A stretch of 11,945 nucleotides of DNA, taken from contig BNTV01000137.1 of assembly GCA_025996865.1 (NCBI GenBank), positions 1 through 11,945 on the forward strand, written 5' to 3'. Shown here one piece after another: positions 1 to 6,787 of this stretch (the stretch's first letter is position 1; every line of letters begins with the position of its first letter). The position numbers were made by a program, and so were the translations under genes. This stretch comes from Bacteroidia bacterium. GTDB lineage: Bacteria; Bacteroidota; Bacteroidia; Bacteroidales; Azobacteroidaceae. Under the pieces are notes generated by a model. The model searched no databases. It had not been told where the DNA came from and saw nothing but the letters and a program-made list of their open reading frames with translations.

Positions 1-574
1 GGTTGCCGTTGTCAATGCTGATTGCGCCCGCCACGCCCGAAAGCGAGGCTTCAATGCCTGTGAGGCGGCCTTTGGCATCGCCCGTAATTTCCAGTTCGAG
101 CGTCAGTTGCCGCACTTGCTGGTGCATGGGGACGGTAAAGGTGTGGTCTTTGTCCTTTTCTACCGTAATGTTTTCCGTTCCGGTGAAGAACCAGCCTAAT
201 AAGCCGTTGGAATAGTCGGCTGTTGCTGTTGTGCCGGAAACGGCGATGTTGTCTGCTACATTATATATATGTATAGTGTATGGCCCGGCGGGGAACAGGT
301 GGTCGATGCCGTTTGTTGTTCCCTGCAACGTGGCGGAATAGTCGCCGATGCTTGCAGTATAGCTTTCCGGGATGTCGAGACCTTCGCCACGGTCGTCCCA
401 TACGGTGGCCAGCATGATTTTTCCGTGTTCGGGATGGTCGGTTTCGTGGAGAGTCTCCTTGACGCAATTTGTCAGGCAGCATACTATGGCTGCTATGGCA
501 GTAGTCTTTAAAGACCTTAAAATCTTTAAAATCCTTAAAGTCCTTAATGATAATTTTGCTATTATATTGTTCAT
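1..574 (-). CDS. FimB/Mfa2-like fimbrial lipoprotein, N-terminal part (cut by window edge)
   Basis: Open frame of 191 codons from the ATG at 574 to the window edge, with no stop; the C-terminus lies outside. The product begins with a basic, leucine-rich n-region (residues 8-24), a hydrophobic core (about 25-33) and a Cys-rich segment ending in LTNCVKE, so Cys37 is the likely lipidated residue. The mature part has the pattern HPEHGKI, WDDRGEGLDIP, SYTASIGDY, GLLGWFFTGTE and QQVRQLTLELEITG. I recognise this as the DUF5119/FimB-Mfa2-type fimbrial subunit family of Bacteroidales, exported lipoproteins thought to anchor or cap surface fimbriae. The ATG lies 3 bases after the DUF3575 stop, so the two are probably translationally coupled. 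The family call rests on remembered sequence patterns; the general class is firm, the exact subfamily less so. Five 9-base repeats lie in its signal-peptide coding region. Confidence 0.75.
   Translation of the reverse strand, partial: MNNIIAKLSLRTLRILKILRSLKTTAIAAIVCCLTNCVKETLHETDHPEHGKIMLATVWDDRGEGLDIPESYTASIGDYSATLQGTTNGIDHLFPAGPYTIHIYNVADNIAVSGTTATADYSNGLLGWFFTGTENITVEKDKDHTFTVPMHQQVRQLTLELEITGDAKGRLTGIEASLSGVAGAISIDNGN
503..547 (-). repeat. Five tandem 9-bp repeats in a signal-peptide coding region
   Basis: On the plus strand the units are AGTCTTTAA, AGACCTTAA, AATCTTTAA, AATCCTTAA and AGTCCTTAA (consensus ARWCYTTAA). Read on the coding (minus) strand they encode five consecutive Leu-basic-X triplets: LRT, LRI, LKI, LRS, LKT. 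The unit length is a multiple of three, so gain or loss of units would change the length of the signal-peptide n-region without shifting frame. Confidence 0.9.
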
Positions 575-577
575 AAT

Positions 578-1156
578 CTATAATTTAAAAATCAGTGAAA
601 CTCCTAACTGTGTGGGCGCAAACACGTTTTTCTTTAATCTGCCTTCTTTCAGCACAAACACGTCGTTGCTGCGGTAATATTTTTCGTATTTCAGGCTGGT
701 ATAACCCAAACCCAGCGAGAAATCCAAATCGAAAACACGGCTCAGGCACAGTTTGTAGCCGCCGGTAATGCCGCCGCCAAGCGCGTCTCCCTGGTAGCCC
801 GTGTCGTTGAATTTGAAGTTGAATTGCCCGGCGTGAAATTCCGCGCCGATAAACCAAACCCCTCCCGGCCTCCACAAAGGGGAGGAGAAATAATACCGCA
901 CTTCGGGCTGTACGAGCCAGGTGCGGTGCTGTTTGTCCTCGCCGTTCCAAATCCAGTGGCTGTATGCGCCGTTTACAAGGATGCCCCAATTATCCGACGG
1001 CTGCCATTCGACGCCAAGGTTGGGCGTTGCTACTGCCCAGTAAAGAAGGTTGGTGCGCAATGAGACCTTTTCGGAATTTGTTCCTGCCTGCTGTGCAAAT
1101 CCCTGAAACAAAACCGGGAGCAGGATTATCATGAATAAGATTCGTTTTTTATACAT
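578..1156 (-). CDS. DUF3575 family outer-membrane-type protein
   Basis: 192 codons from the ATG at 1156. A signal peptide is clear (MYKKR, hydrophobic core, GFA-QQ, cleavage near residue 21). The mature protein is rich in alternating aromatic and polar strands typical of a small beta-barrel: SLRTNLLYWAVATPNLGVEW, then WSHWIWNG-like aromatic turns, PEVRYYFSS, GGGITGGYKL, LDFSLGLGY, and a C-terminus GVSLIFKL. The opening block SLRTNLLYWAVATPNLGVEW is the hallmark of DUF3575, a Bacteroidetes family often encoded beside FimB/Mfa2-type fimbrial genes; its biochemical role is not established. It sits between a small membrane-protein gene (20 bases upstream) and the fimbrial lipoprotein gene (3 bases downstream), which fits a single operon. 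An outer-membrane location is inferred from the strand pattern. Another frame inside this gene (585-989) is a shadow. Confidence 0.85.
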   Translation of the reverse strand: MYKKRILFMIILLPVLFQGFAQQAGTNSEKVSLRTNLLYWAVATPNLGVEWQPSDNWGILVNGAYSHWIWNGEDKQHRTWLVQPEVRYYFSSPLWRPGGVWFIGAEFHAGQFNFKFNDTGYQGDALGGGITGGYKLCLSRVFDLDFSLGLGYTSLKYEKYYRSNDVFVLKEGRLKKNVFAPTQLGVSLIFKL

Positions 1157-1176
1157 ATTACATTATTATTATCTGT

Positions 1177-1437
1177 TTACCTGTTATCTTCCTTTTCTTC
1201 CGCACCGGATGCTTGCTGTGCGTTTTTCAGATTGTCTGTTATGAGTTTTTCCATTGCCTCCTTTTCTATCCGTGTGCGTTCCAGTTTTTTTTCCAGACAT
1301 GCATTTTCTACAAGATGGTGGACAAGACTCCTGTTTTTTTTACTTATTATCCAGCGGAAATGCGAAATAGTGTACAGGATAATAGCAGCAGCAAGTATGA
1401 TGATAGAGGCTATTATTAATATTTCCGTTTTGTCCAT
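1177..1437 (-). CDS. Small single-pass membrane protein with basic/coiled C-terminal tail
   Basis: 86 residues from the ATG at 1437; the frame stays open upstream to an ATG at 1485 (102 residues). I prefer 1437: a purine-rich stretch AAAAAAGGAT lies directly before it, and a TAnnTTTG promoter element at 1489-1496 would start transcription at or after the upstream ATG. Residues 5-28 form one hydrophobic helix (EILIIASIIILAAAIILYTI). It is followed by a basic segment (SKKNRSLVHHLVEN) and a charged, probably coiled-coil region (about 42-75, LEKKLERTRIEKEAMEKL). No signal peptidase site is seen. I do not recognise a named family. The helix plus KNR-x-LV juncture resembles the membrane/linker portion of the neighbouring TPR-AraC regulator (WIYYSRNLARKNRDLVRKN) without its sensor or DNA-binding parts. 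It is the first gene of the DUF3575/fimbrial operon. Confidence 0.65.
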   Translation of the reverse strand: MDKTEILIIASIIILAAAIILYTISHFRWIISKKNRSLVHHLVENACLEKKLERTRIEKEAMEKLITDNLKNAQQASGAEEKEDNR

Positions 1438-1488
1438 ATCCTTTTTTAACTTTTTAATTTTGTTGATAATACTGGAAAATTTCATGGA

Positions 1489-1496
1489 CAAAAGTA
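1489..1496 (-). promoter_or_regulatory. Candidate -7 element for the small-protein/DUF3575/fimbrial operon
   Basis: The minus strand reads TACTTTTG, an exact match to the Bacteroidetes -7 consensus TAnnTTTG. It lies just after the terminator hairpin that ends the upstream regulator gene, as expected for an independent promoter. No clear TTTG stands 19-21 bases upstream; that place is occupied by the T-run of the hairpin. Expected transcription start is near 1480-1484. Confidence 0.4.
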
Positions 1497-1510
1497 TGTG
1501 TTATAAAAAT

Positions 1511-1546
1511 AAAAGATGTCGCATTTCAAGAAATGCGACATCTTTT
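1511..1546 (-). terminator. Strong hairpin terminator after the TPR-AraC regulator gene (could act both ways)
   Basis: A perfect inverted repeat: AAAAGATGTCGCATTT at 1511-1526 pairs with AAATGCGACATCTTTT at 1531-1546, with loop CAAG. The minus strand continues into CTTTTATTTTTAT, giving a U-rich tail for transcripts coming from the regulator gene, whose stop is at 1578. The plus strand also ends in TCTTTTTT, so it could terminate in either direction. Confidence 0.85.
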
Positions 1547-1577
1547 TTGGGTCAGGAAAAAATCTTATATGCTCCTT

Positions 1578-3332
1578 TTATTTCTCTAAGATATTATTTC
1601 TAAATCCATTAGGCGACAATCCAGTCATTTTCTTGAAAATCCGGTGGAAAGTTTTACGGTCGTTAAATCCCGAATTGAAAGCAAGGTTGTCAATGGAAAT
1701 ATTGTTGGTTTTTTCATTCGACAGGATGCGTATGGACTCTTTTATCCGGTATTCGTTGATATAGGTTTTGAAATTTCTTCCCGTACAGTGGCTGACGGCT
1801 TTTGAAACATAAGTCGGATTTTGGTTTATTTTCTCTGCGAGCATGTCCAGCGAGAGATTGGTATTTTTGTACAAGCCTCCGGCAACCAATTTTTCTATTT
1901 CATCCATAATCGCCCTGTCCATTGCATCCGGGACAGTCGGGGTTATTTTTTCTCCGGCAGCTTTCGATTCGGTGTCCATATCATTCTCGGTGTCCATATC
2001 ATTCATTGAGGCTGGAACAATATTTGCCCATTGCTGGTTTTTGCGGACGAGGTCACGGTTTTTGCGGGCGAGGTTGCGGCTGTAATAAATCCATATTCCG
2101 AGTGCGACCGACAGCAGCAGGCAGCCGCCGAGGGCAAAGAGGAAATAGTTGCGGTTGCGTATTTTTTCGATGGTTATTTTATCGACTTCATACTTTGTGC
2201 GGAGTTCATCGAGTTGGGCGTTAATTTCGAGAGTGCGGGTGGAGTCGTTAACACTGTATATATGTTCCCATAGATGATGTACTTCTTCGGCACGCCCCAT
2301 TTTTGCCAGCACTTCGGCTTTCAGTTTGGGTATGTTTATATCCCTTTCATGGTAGTCGCTGCAAAGTTCAATTGCACGGTCAAACATTTCCAACGCTTTC
2401 TGATATTTCCCGCGTCCGGCGTATATTGTTCCCCAATCTTCAGCCAGAGCGAGATCGCCAATCATATTGTGCGGAAGACTGTCCATTTTGAGACAGTAAC
2501 TTTCCGCCCTCTCATAATCGCCAAGTTTGATATAGGCGTCAATCAAGTTGCGGTACAGATTCACCCATGCAGTAGGCTGCGGCGACTTGGAATCTTCTTC
2601 GTAAAGATGGATGATTTGCTCGAAGTCTCCTGCTTCCTTCAGTATATCTTCATAACGTTCCTGCGAGTAGAGCGACTGTAACAGGAAATAATATCCTTCG
2701 GCAACGACAGGAAGTTTGCCGCTTTCCTTTTTTAATATCTCTATGCTTTGCCTCATGCATTGTTCTTCTTCCACGTGTCGCTCCATTTTGCAGTAGGCAT
2801 TGGACATTGAGAACAGAGCCAAGCCCATACCGTCATTATGTTTCCGCTGCATGGCTTTTTCGTACATCTTTTTTGCTTCGGCGAGTCCTCTGTCCAAATC
2901 GCCGCTATAAAAGAAGGTTTGTATATATTTCTGGTAAATGGGATAGTAATATTTCCATGATTCCATTCTTTCAAAATAGTCAATGTAATCTGGCGCCAGC
3001 CGCAAAACTTTATCATCTTCCTGTCTGTTGGAGAATGCCAGCAGTGTATTTGCGCGGGCAACTCCCTGCATGCCAATATCTTTTTGTCGTACCGCCTCAT
3101 CGAACATTTGGTTATACAAGGTTAGCAGGGTATCCATTTTCAGGTCGTTTGAGCCGCTTTCCGCGAAATAATAGATGTTTGTCAATAACTGGTATGCTCT
3201 TAGTCTGTCTTTGCCTTCAGCGTGCATGGTGGCGTTCACCAGGGAATCCTTATGTGCCTGCGTATGAACCTGCGCCACTGCAAGGCAGGGTAACAGCAGG
3301 ATAAGGAGGAGGATATGATTTTTTTTGTTCAT
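1578..3332 (-). CDS. Membrane-spanning regulator: periplasmic TPR sensor, one TM helix, cytoplasmic AraC-type HTH
   Basis: 584 residues from the ATG at 3332. The frame is open for 42 more codons, but only the 3332 start gives a clean signal peptide (MNKKNHILLLILLLPCLAVA-QV). Residues about 30-380 are helical with TPR-like repeats (for example WGTIYAGRGKYQKALEMFDR and LIDAYIKLGDYERAESYCLK). One transmembrane helix lies at about 396-417 (YFLFALGGCLLLSVALGIW), followed by a basic coiled linker. Residues 493-584 form an AraC-family DNA-binding domain with both helix-turn-helix units (LDMLAEKINQNPTYVSKAVS, then IDNLAFNSGFNDRKTFHRIF) and the closing GLSPNGFR. The layout implies that an envelope signal sensed by the TPRs controls transcription directly from the membrane. 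It precedes the fimbrial-type operon on the same strand, so that operon is a reasonable target (inference). A tandem 18-base duplication lies in the linker. Confidence 0.88.
   Translation of the reverse strand: MNKKNHILLLILLLPCLAVAQVHTQAHKDSLVNATMHAEGKDRLRAYQLLTNIYYFAESGSNDLKMDTLLTLYNQMFDEAVRQKDIGMQGVARANTLLAFSNRQEDDKVLRLAPDYIDYFERMESWKYYYPIYQKYIQTFFYSGDLDRGLAEAKKMYEKAMQRKHNDGMGLALFSMSNAYCKMERHVEEEQCMRQSIEILKKESGKLPVVAEGYYFLLQSLYSQERYEDILKEAGDFEQIIHLYEEDSKSPQPTAWVNLYRNLIDAYIKLGDYERAESYCLKMDSLPHNMIGDLALAEDWGTIYAGRGKYQKALEMFDRAIELCSDYHERDINIPKLKAEVLAKMGRAEEVHHLWEHIYSVNDSTRTLEINAQLDELRTKYEVDKITIEKIRNRNYFLFALGGCLLLSVALGIWIYYSRNLARKNRDLVRKNQQWANIVPASMNDMDTENDMDTESKAAGEKITPTVPDAMDRAIMDEIEKLVAGGLYKNTNLSLDMLAEKINQNPTYVSKAVSHCTGRNFKTYINEYRIKESIRILSNEKTNNISIDNLAFNSGFNDRKTFHRIFKKMTGLSPNGFRNNILEK
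1969..2004 (-). repeat. Perfect tandem duplication of 18 bp in the regulator's linker
   Basis: TCGGTGTCCATATCATTC occurs at 1969-1986 and again, identically, at 1987-2004. On the coding strand it gives a repeated acidic hexapeptide (NDMDTE twice) at about residues 443-455 of the regulator, between the transmembrane helix and the AraC domain. The perfect identity points to a recent or slippage-prone duplication. It keeps the frame. Confidence 0.95.
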
Positions 3333-3475
3333 TATGTATTGTTTAAAACAGGTAAAAAAACGTGAAAGCGTACGGCAAGCAAAAAACAACATCCGTATTA
3401 CAAGGATTCCTGAAACACAAATATTTGTCGCATCCTGTTCTTTTCGATTTAACAACATTTAAATATAATTGGAAA

Positions 3476-3507
3476 CAAAGATACAAATACTATTTTGAAC
3501 CGACAAA
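3476..3507 (-). promoter_or_regulatory. Bacteroidetes-type promoter for the TPR-AraC regulator
   Basis: On the minus strand a TTTG (3504-3507) is followed by exactly 20 bases and then TATCTTTG (3476-3483), matching the primary-sigma consensus TTTG-N19-21-TAnnTTTG. Transcription would start near 3469, leaving a leader of roughly 135 bases before the regulator ATG at 3332. The -33 box lies inside the last codons of the upstream gene 3490-3891. A second TATCTTTG overlaps it at 3504-3511 but has no matching TTTG at the right distance. Confidence 0.65.
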
Positions 3508-3891
3508 GATATTTTGGATTTTGCAGGAATTGTCAATTACTTGTAAAGTCAACACCCCGTATTCCCTGAAAAGGAAAACCTGAAAAGGCATTATGGGAAC
3601 ATACCGGTAATTGACTTTGTTCCGGTTGATGTCGGCGAAAATAAAATGTCCTTGCTTAGGACAGTCTTTCCATTCTCCCGAAAAACTGCCGGCCGGCCGG
3701 TGCAGCATTTTTTGGAACAAACTATCTTTCGCGGCGCTTTGGATTAATTTTTCCGCTTCATCGTTGTTGATTTCAAAGACAAATGTTTTTCCCGGATTGT
3801 CCGTCCATTGTATGGTTTGCGATTGTGCATGAAAATGAAACAGGCACAACAAGATTGTTATAAAGGACAAATTATATTTGTAGAAAGACAT
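3490..3891 (-). CDS. Small secreted protein of unknown function
   Basis: 133 residues from the ATG at 3891. The frame extends six codons further up, but a TAnnTTTG element (3907-3914) overlaps that extension and the 3891 start gives the better signal peptide: MSFYKYN, hydrophobic core, then FHAQS-QT with cleavage near residue 23. The mature part is about 110 residues, mixed and probably beta-rich, with two cysteines (in KDCPKQGH and DNSCKIQN) that could form a disulfide in the periplasm. I do not recognise a family. It lies on the same strand as the regulator gene, 157 bases upstream, and its last codons overlap the regulator's promoter. It might be a partner of the regulator's periplasmic TPR domain, but that is only a guess from position. 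Confidence 0.7.
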   Translation of the reverse strand: MSFYKYNLSFITILLCLFHFHAQSQTIQWTDNPGKTFVFEINNDEAEKLIQSAAKDSLFQKMLHRPAGSFSGEWKDCPKQGHFIFADINRNKVNYRYVPIMPFQVFLFREYGVLTLQVIDNSCKIQNIFVGSK

Positions 3892-3906
3892 GGTATTTGT
3901 TTTTTG

Positions 3907-3914
3907 CAAATGTA
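3907..3914 (-). promoter_or_regulatory. Candidate -7 element for the small secreted protein gene
   Basis: The minus strand reads TACATTTG, matching TAnnTTTG, 15 bases before the chosen ATG at 3891. No good TTTG at -33 is visible. The leader would be very short, which is tolerable in Bacteroidetes. Between this and the divergent promoter is a small inverted repeat, TTATCC (3931-3936) with GGATAA (3943-3948), which might be an operator. Confidence 0.35.
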
Positions 3915-3989
3915 CATGAAATAAATCGGATTATCCATAGTCGGATAAAAATTCTTTGCGAAAACCGGCTGCAATACGGAAAATTTCTA

Positions 3990-3997
3990 TAATTTTG
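3990..3997 (+). promoter_or_regulatory. Candidate -7 element for the glycosyltransferase gene
   Basis: TAATTTTG matches the Bacteroidetes -7 consensus TAnnTTTG and lies 36 bases before the ATG at 4034. The -33 TTTG is not present at the standard 19-21 base distance, so this is a partial match only. Confidence 0.4.
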
Positions 3998-4033
3998 TCG
4001 CAGGTAAGCAAAGTTAAAACAAATTATTTACGT

Positions 4034-5065
4034 ATGAAACTGTCGATTGTCATCGTCAATTACAATGTGAAATATTACCTCGAACAATGTTTGGATTCCG
4101 TTTTGAAATCCATTCAAAATGTTGATACTGAAATATTTGTGGTGGATAATCACTCTTCCGACCAATCTTTGGAATATTTGATTCCGAAATTTCCGACCGT
4201 TCATTTTATTGATAATCAGGAGAATGTCGGATTTTCGAGGGCGAACAATCAAGCCATTGAACAGGCGCGCGGCGAATATGTGCTTTTGCTCAATCCCGAT
4301 ACGGTTTTGGGTGAAAATACCTTGACCAACGTTTGCCGTTTTATGGATGAAAACAAACAAGTTGGCGCTGTCGGGGTGAAAATGCTCGATGGATTCGGAC
4401 ATTTTTTGCCCGAGTCGAAGCGGGGGTTTCCTTCACCTTGGAATTCGTTTACCAAGATGTCGGGTTTGGCGCAACTGTTTCCTCATTCGAAAGTTTTCGG
4501 CGGTTATCATTTGCGTTATCTGAATGAAAATGAAACGCATGAAGTGGAAGTTCTGGCAGGAGCATTCATGATGTTGCGGCGGGAAACCATCAAAAAATCA
4601 GGCAGTTTGGATAATCGCTTTTTCATGTATGGCGAAGATATTGATTTGTCGTACCGCATCAACCAGGCCGGTTATTCCAATTTCTATTTTCCCGAACCGA
4701 TTATTCATTACAAAGGCGAAAGCACGAAAAAAGATATTCGCTACGTGAAACATTTTTACGAAGCGATGCTTATTTTTTTCAAAAAACATTATCCGCATTC
4801 CAACAGTTTGTTTAAGTGGATGATTCAACTGGCGATTATCCTGACCGGTTTTGTGTCTGCCCTTCAAAAAATATTTATGCGGTCGAAATCCGGCAAAGTG
4901 CAGCAATTCAAGCATGAAGCCGTTTTTAATTTGCAGGAAATATCTTATGGACAATTGATTAATGAAATGAATAAAAACAGCGGGGGAAATACACTCTTTA
5001 AAATATATCATCCGGATACGGGAATGACCATTTCGACAAATGAAGTTGCTTGTGATGAAAAATAA
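4034..5065 (+). CDS. GT2 family glycosyltransferase (rhamnosyltransferase/WbbL-like)
   Basis: 343 residues from the ATG at 4034. The open frame reaches back to 3956, but the GT2 fold starts exactly at MKLSIVIVNYN, so the upstream part is rejected. GT-A landmarks are all present: SIVIVNYNVKYYLEQCLDSV (residues 4-23, nucleotide-sugar binding), VVDNHSSDQS (37-46), NVGFSRANNQAI (64-75), the metal-binding region LLNPDT (85-90) in place of a strict DXD, and the acceptor/catalytic block FMYGEDIDLSYR (197-208). A hydrophobic segment at about 262-280 may bring it to the inner membrane. Family knowledge suggests transfer of a deoxyhexose or hexose onto a lipid-linked or surface polysaccharide; the donor cannot be read from sequence. 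It stands alone, without other polysaccharide genes, and converges with the next gene 41 bases away. Confidence 0.88.
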   Translation: MKLSIVIVNYNVKYYLEQCLDSVLKSIQNVDTEIFVVDNHSSDQSLEYLIPKFPTVHFIDNQENVGFSRANNQAIEQARGEYVLLLNPDTVLGENTLTNVCRFMDENKQVGAVGVKMLDGFGHFLPESKRGFPSPWNSFTKMSGLAQLFPHSKVFGGYHLRYLNENETHEVEVLAGAFMMLRRETIKKSGSLDNRFFMYGEDIDLSYRINQAGYSNFYFPEPIIHYKGESTKKDIRYVKHFYEAMLIFFKKHYPHSNSLFKWMIQLAIILTGFVSALQKIFMRSKSGKVQQFKHEAVFNLQEISYGQLINEMNKNSGGNTLFKIYHPDTGMTISTNEVACDEK

Positions 5066-5083
5066 AAATACAAGTTTCAAATT

Positions 5084-5103
5084 ATTAGGTATTAGGTATT
5101 ATT
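5084..5103. repeat. Short tandem ATTAGGT repeats between convergent genes
   Basis: ATTAGGT occurs twice head to tail (5084-5097) and is followed by ATTATT. It fills much of the 41-base gap between the stop of the glycosyltransferase and the stop of the ATPase-like gene. No hairpin terminator is visible in the gap. The function is unknown and it may be just slippage-prone intergenic sequence. Confidence 0.5.
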
Positions 5104-5106
5104 CCA

Positions 5107-6669
5107 CTATCCCTGTACCCACCGGTTCAAAGTACGATTTTCCGCATCAAAATCAACTCCCACTTTTACGATTTTTTTGTCGCTTACGGCGTATCTTGCG
5201 GCATATTTGCGTTCGTCAATCTGTTTCAAGGCGTCTTCGGCTGTTTCTTTTCCGGTCAGTTTAAATTCAAAAATAAAAATGGTATCGTCCACAGCTACAA
5301 CCGCATCGGCGCGACCGATAGCGCTGCTCACTTCAGTTTGTACAAATTGTCCCATTAGTTTAAACAACAGGTAAAAAACGGTTTGGTAATGTTTTTCTTC
5401 CTTATTGTTCAATTCGTTAGGTATGTCCGAAAAAAAGGCTTTCAGGCGGGTCATAAAACCATCCACGTTAACAGCTATCAAGTCGCGAATGAAATTACCG
5501 GTGGAAAATTCCCCCAATACGTCCTTTTTAGGCATAAAAACAGGCAGTAGGTTGTTCATAAAGCCGTATTTTACTTCCTCGTTCGGGTAACCCAGCGTAT
5601 ATTCGTCCATGCGTCCGTTGTAAGCTTTGATGGTCAGGTAACCGCTTTGGTACAAGATTGGTACCGGATTTTCGTCTCCAAACTGATAGTCGGTAATCGA
5701 ACGCACAGGGAACGGCAGGTCATTTTCCAACTTCTTTACATCAAAATCCATGTTTTTCAACATTTTAACTAAAAAAGTCGGCGTGCCGGTTTCATACCAG
5801 TAATCCCTAAATTTTCTGGCTTCAAAAGTATTCAACAAACTGAACGGATTGTACATATCTTCACTGTTTTCGGAAAAATGATAGCCGTCGTAATGTTTTT
5901 TCAGTTTGGCAAGCGTTTCTTCGTAAGTCAGTTCTTGTTTTTCGGCAAGCGCTGTTATTTCCGGCTGAAAATTTTTGATGAGTTCGATTTCCGATATGCC
6001 GCATATACCGGCATATTGTTCCCTCATGCTAATATCCTGTAATTGGTTCAAATCACTGAAAATGCTGACTTTCGAGAACTTGGTGACGCCTGTGAGAAAA
6101 ACGAAACGCAGGTAAGTGTCGGCGCTTTTGAGTACGCCGTAAAAACTTTTTAATATTTTACGTATTTCATCGTTTACTTGAAGGTTGTCCATAATACCGA
6201 GTAAAGGTTTGTCGTATTCGTCCACCAAAACAACCACCTTATTTCCTGTTTGTTCATAAGCGCGGCGGATAAGTCCTTCAAAACGGGTAGCAAGATTGTC
6301 GTCACCTTCCACTTTACCCCATTTTTCTTCCAAACGTCTCAGATTGCTGTTCAAAGTTTGATAAAGCGATTGAGTATCTGTATAAATTCCTACATTAAAG
6401 TCTATATAAAAAACCGGATATTCTACCCATTCCTTTTCCAAACCGGCGATAGCTAAACCATCAAAAAGTTCCTTTTTACCAAGGAAATAGGCTTTGAGTG
6501 TAGAAAGAAACAGGCTTTTACCGAAACGGCGCGGCCGTCCGAGAAAATAGGGTTTGCCTGTCGTTGCCAAACGATAAATAAATGCTGTTTTATCCACGTA
6601 CAGATAATTGTTTGTACGCAAATCTTCAAAATCCTGTATGCCGATGGGCAATTTCCGATTGATTGACAT
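5107..6669 (-). CDS. AAA-ATPase-like protein with C-terminal PD-(D/E)XK nuclease domain
   Basis: 520 residues from the ATG at 6669. Ten extra codons up to 6699 are open but overlap a candidate promoter, and the family normally starts near RKLPIGIQDF. The N-terminal block RKLPIGIQDFEDLRTNNYLY...VDKT is the signature of the AAA-ATPase-like family (PF09820). A P-loop-like GRPRRFGKS lies at about 44-52 and a Walker B-like VVVLVDEYDKPLL at about 145-157. The C-terminus (about 450-520) has a PD-(D/E)XK nuclease-like core (PF08011 type): GRAD with Asp455, then FEFK with Glu468 and Lys470, then QIDERKY. All these residues are intact, so the gene looks functional. Many paralogues per genome are known in Bacteroidales; the role is unproven, and defence, selfish-element and regulatory roles are all possible. 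It is a lone gene converging on the glycosyltransferase. Confidence 0.9.
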   Translation of the reverse strand: MSINRKLPIGIQDFEDLRTNNYLYVDKTAFIYRLATTGKPYFLGRPRRFGKSLFLSTLKAYFLGKKELFDGLAIAGLEKEWVEYPVFYIDFNVGIYTDTQSLYQTLNSNLRRLEEKWGKVEGDDNLATRFEGLIRRAYEQTGNKVVVLVDEYDKPLLGIMDNLQVNDEIRKILKSFYGVLKSADTYLRFVFLTGVTKFSKVSIFSDLNQLQDISMREQYAGICGISEIELIKNFQPEITALAEKQELTYEETLAKLKKHYDGYHFSENSEDMYNPFSLLNTFEARKFRDYWYETGTPTFLVKMLKNMDFDVKKLENDLPFPVRSITDYQFGDENPVPILYQSGYLTIKAYNGRMDEYTLGYPNEEVKYGFMNNLLPVFMPKKDVLGEFSTGNFIRDLIAVNVDGFMTRLKAFFSDIPNELNNKEEKHYQTVFYLLFKLMGQFVQTEVSSAIGRADAVVAVDDTIFIFEFKLTGKETAEDALKQIDERKYAARYAVSDKKIVKVGVDFDAENRTLNRWVQG

Positions 6670-6696
6670 AATTCCGTTTTTTAATGATTTATACGA

Positions 6697-6704
6697 CAAA
6701 GTTA
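6697..6704 (-). promoter_or_regulatory. Candidate -7 element for the ATPase/nuclease gene
   Basis: The minus strand reads TAACTTTG, matching TAnnTTTG, 27 bases before the chosen ATG at 6669. It supports that start over the one at 6699, which would lie inside the promoter. There is no exact TTTG at -33. Confidence 0.45.
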
Positions 6705-6787
6705 TAATTTTTTTTTGAATTATTGGCTAAATCATTTTTTGAGTTCCTAAATAATAATTTCAGAACTCCAGACTTGGCACAAATTAA

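Noticed and set aside
3..677. Plus-strand open frames at 3-215, 269-511 and 372-677 and a minus-strand frame at 261-482.
   Set aside because: They overlap the minus-strand fimbrial lipoprotein frame, which has a signal peptide and family-like content; the others have no recognisable protein features.
585..989. Alternative minus-strand frame of 134 codons inside the DUF3575 gene.
   Set aside because: It is arginine-rich out-of-frame sequence, typical of a shadow; the DUF3575 frame is complete with signal peptide and family motifs.
1511..1546. Operator or recombination site for the perfect palindrome.
   Set aside because: A short loop, a GC-containing stem and flanking T-runs right after a gene stop fit a terminator better.
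3332..3458. N-terminal extension of the TPR-AraC regulator (42 codons).
   Set aside because: The extension places cysteine- and basic-rich residues before a perfect signal peptide; the ATG at 3332 is the natural start.
3689..3700. Palindromic CCGGCCGGCCGG run.
   Set aside because: It is explained by codons for the secreted protein on the minus strand; no hairpin context, tail or repeat copy supports a function.
4028..5080. Long minus-strand frames opposite the glycosyltransferase (4028-4402, 4598-5080).
   Set aside because: They are antisense to a gene with all GT2 motifs in order.
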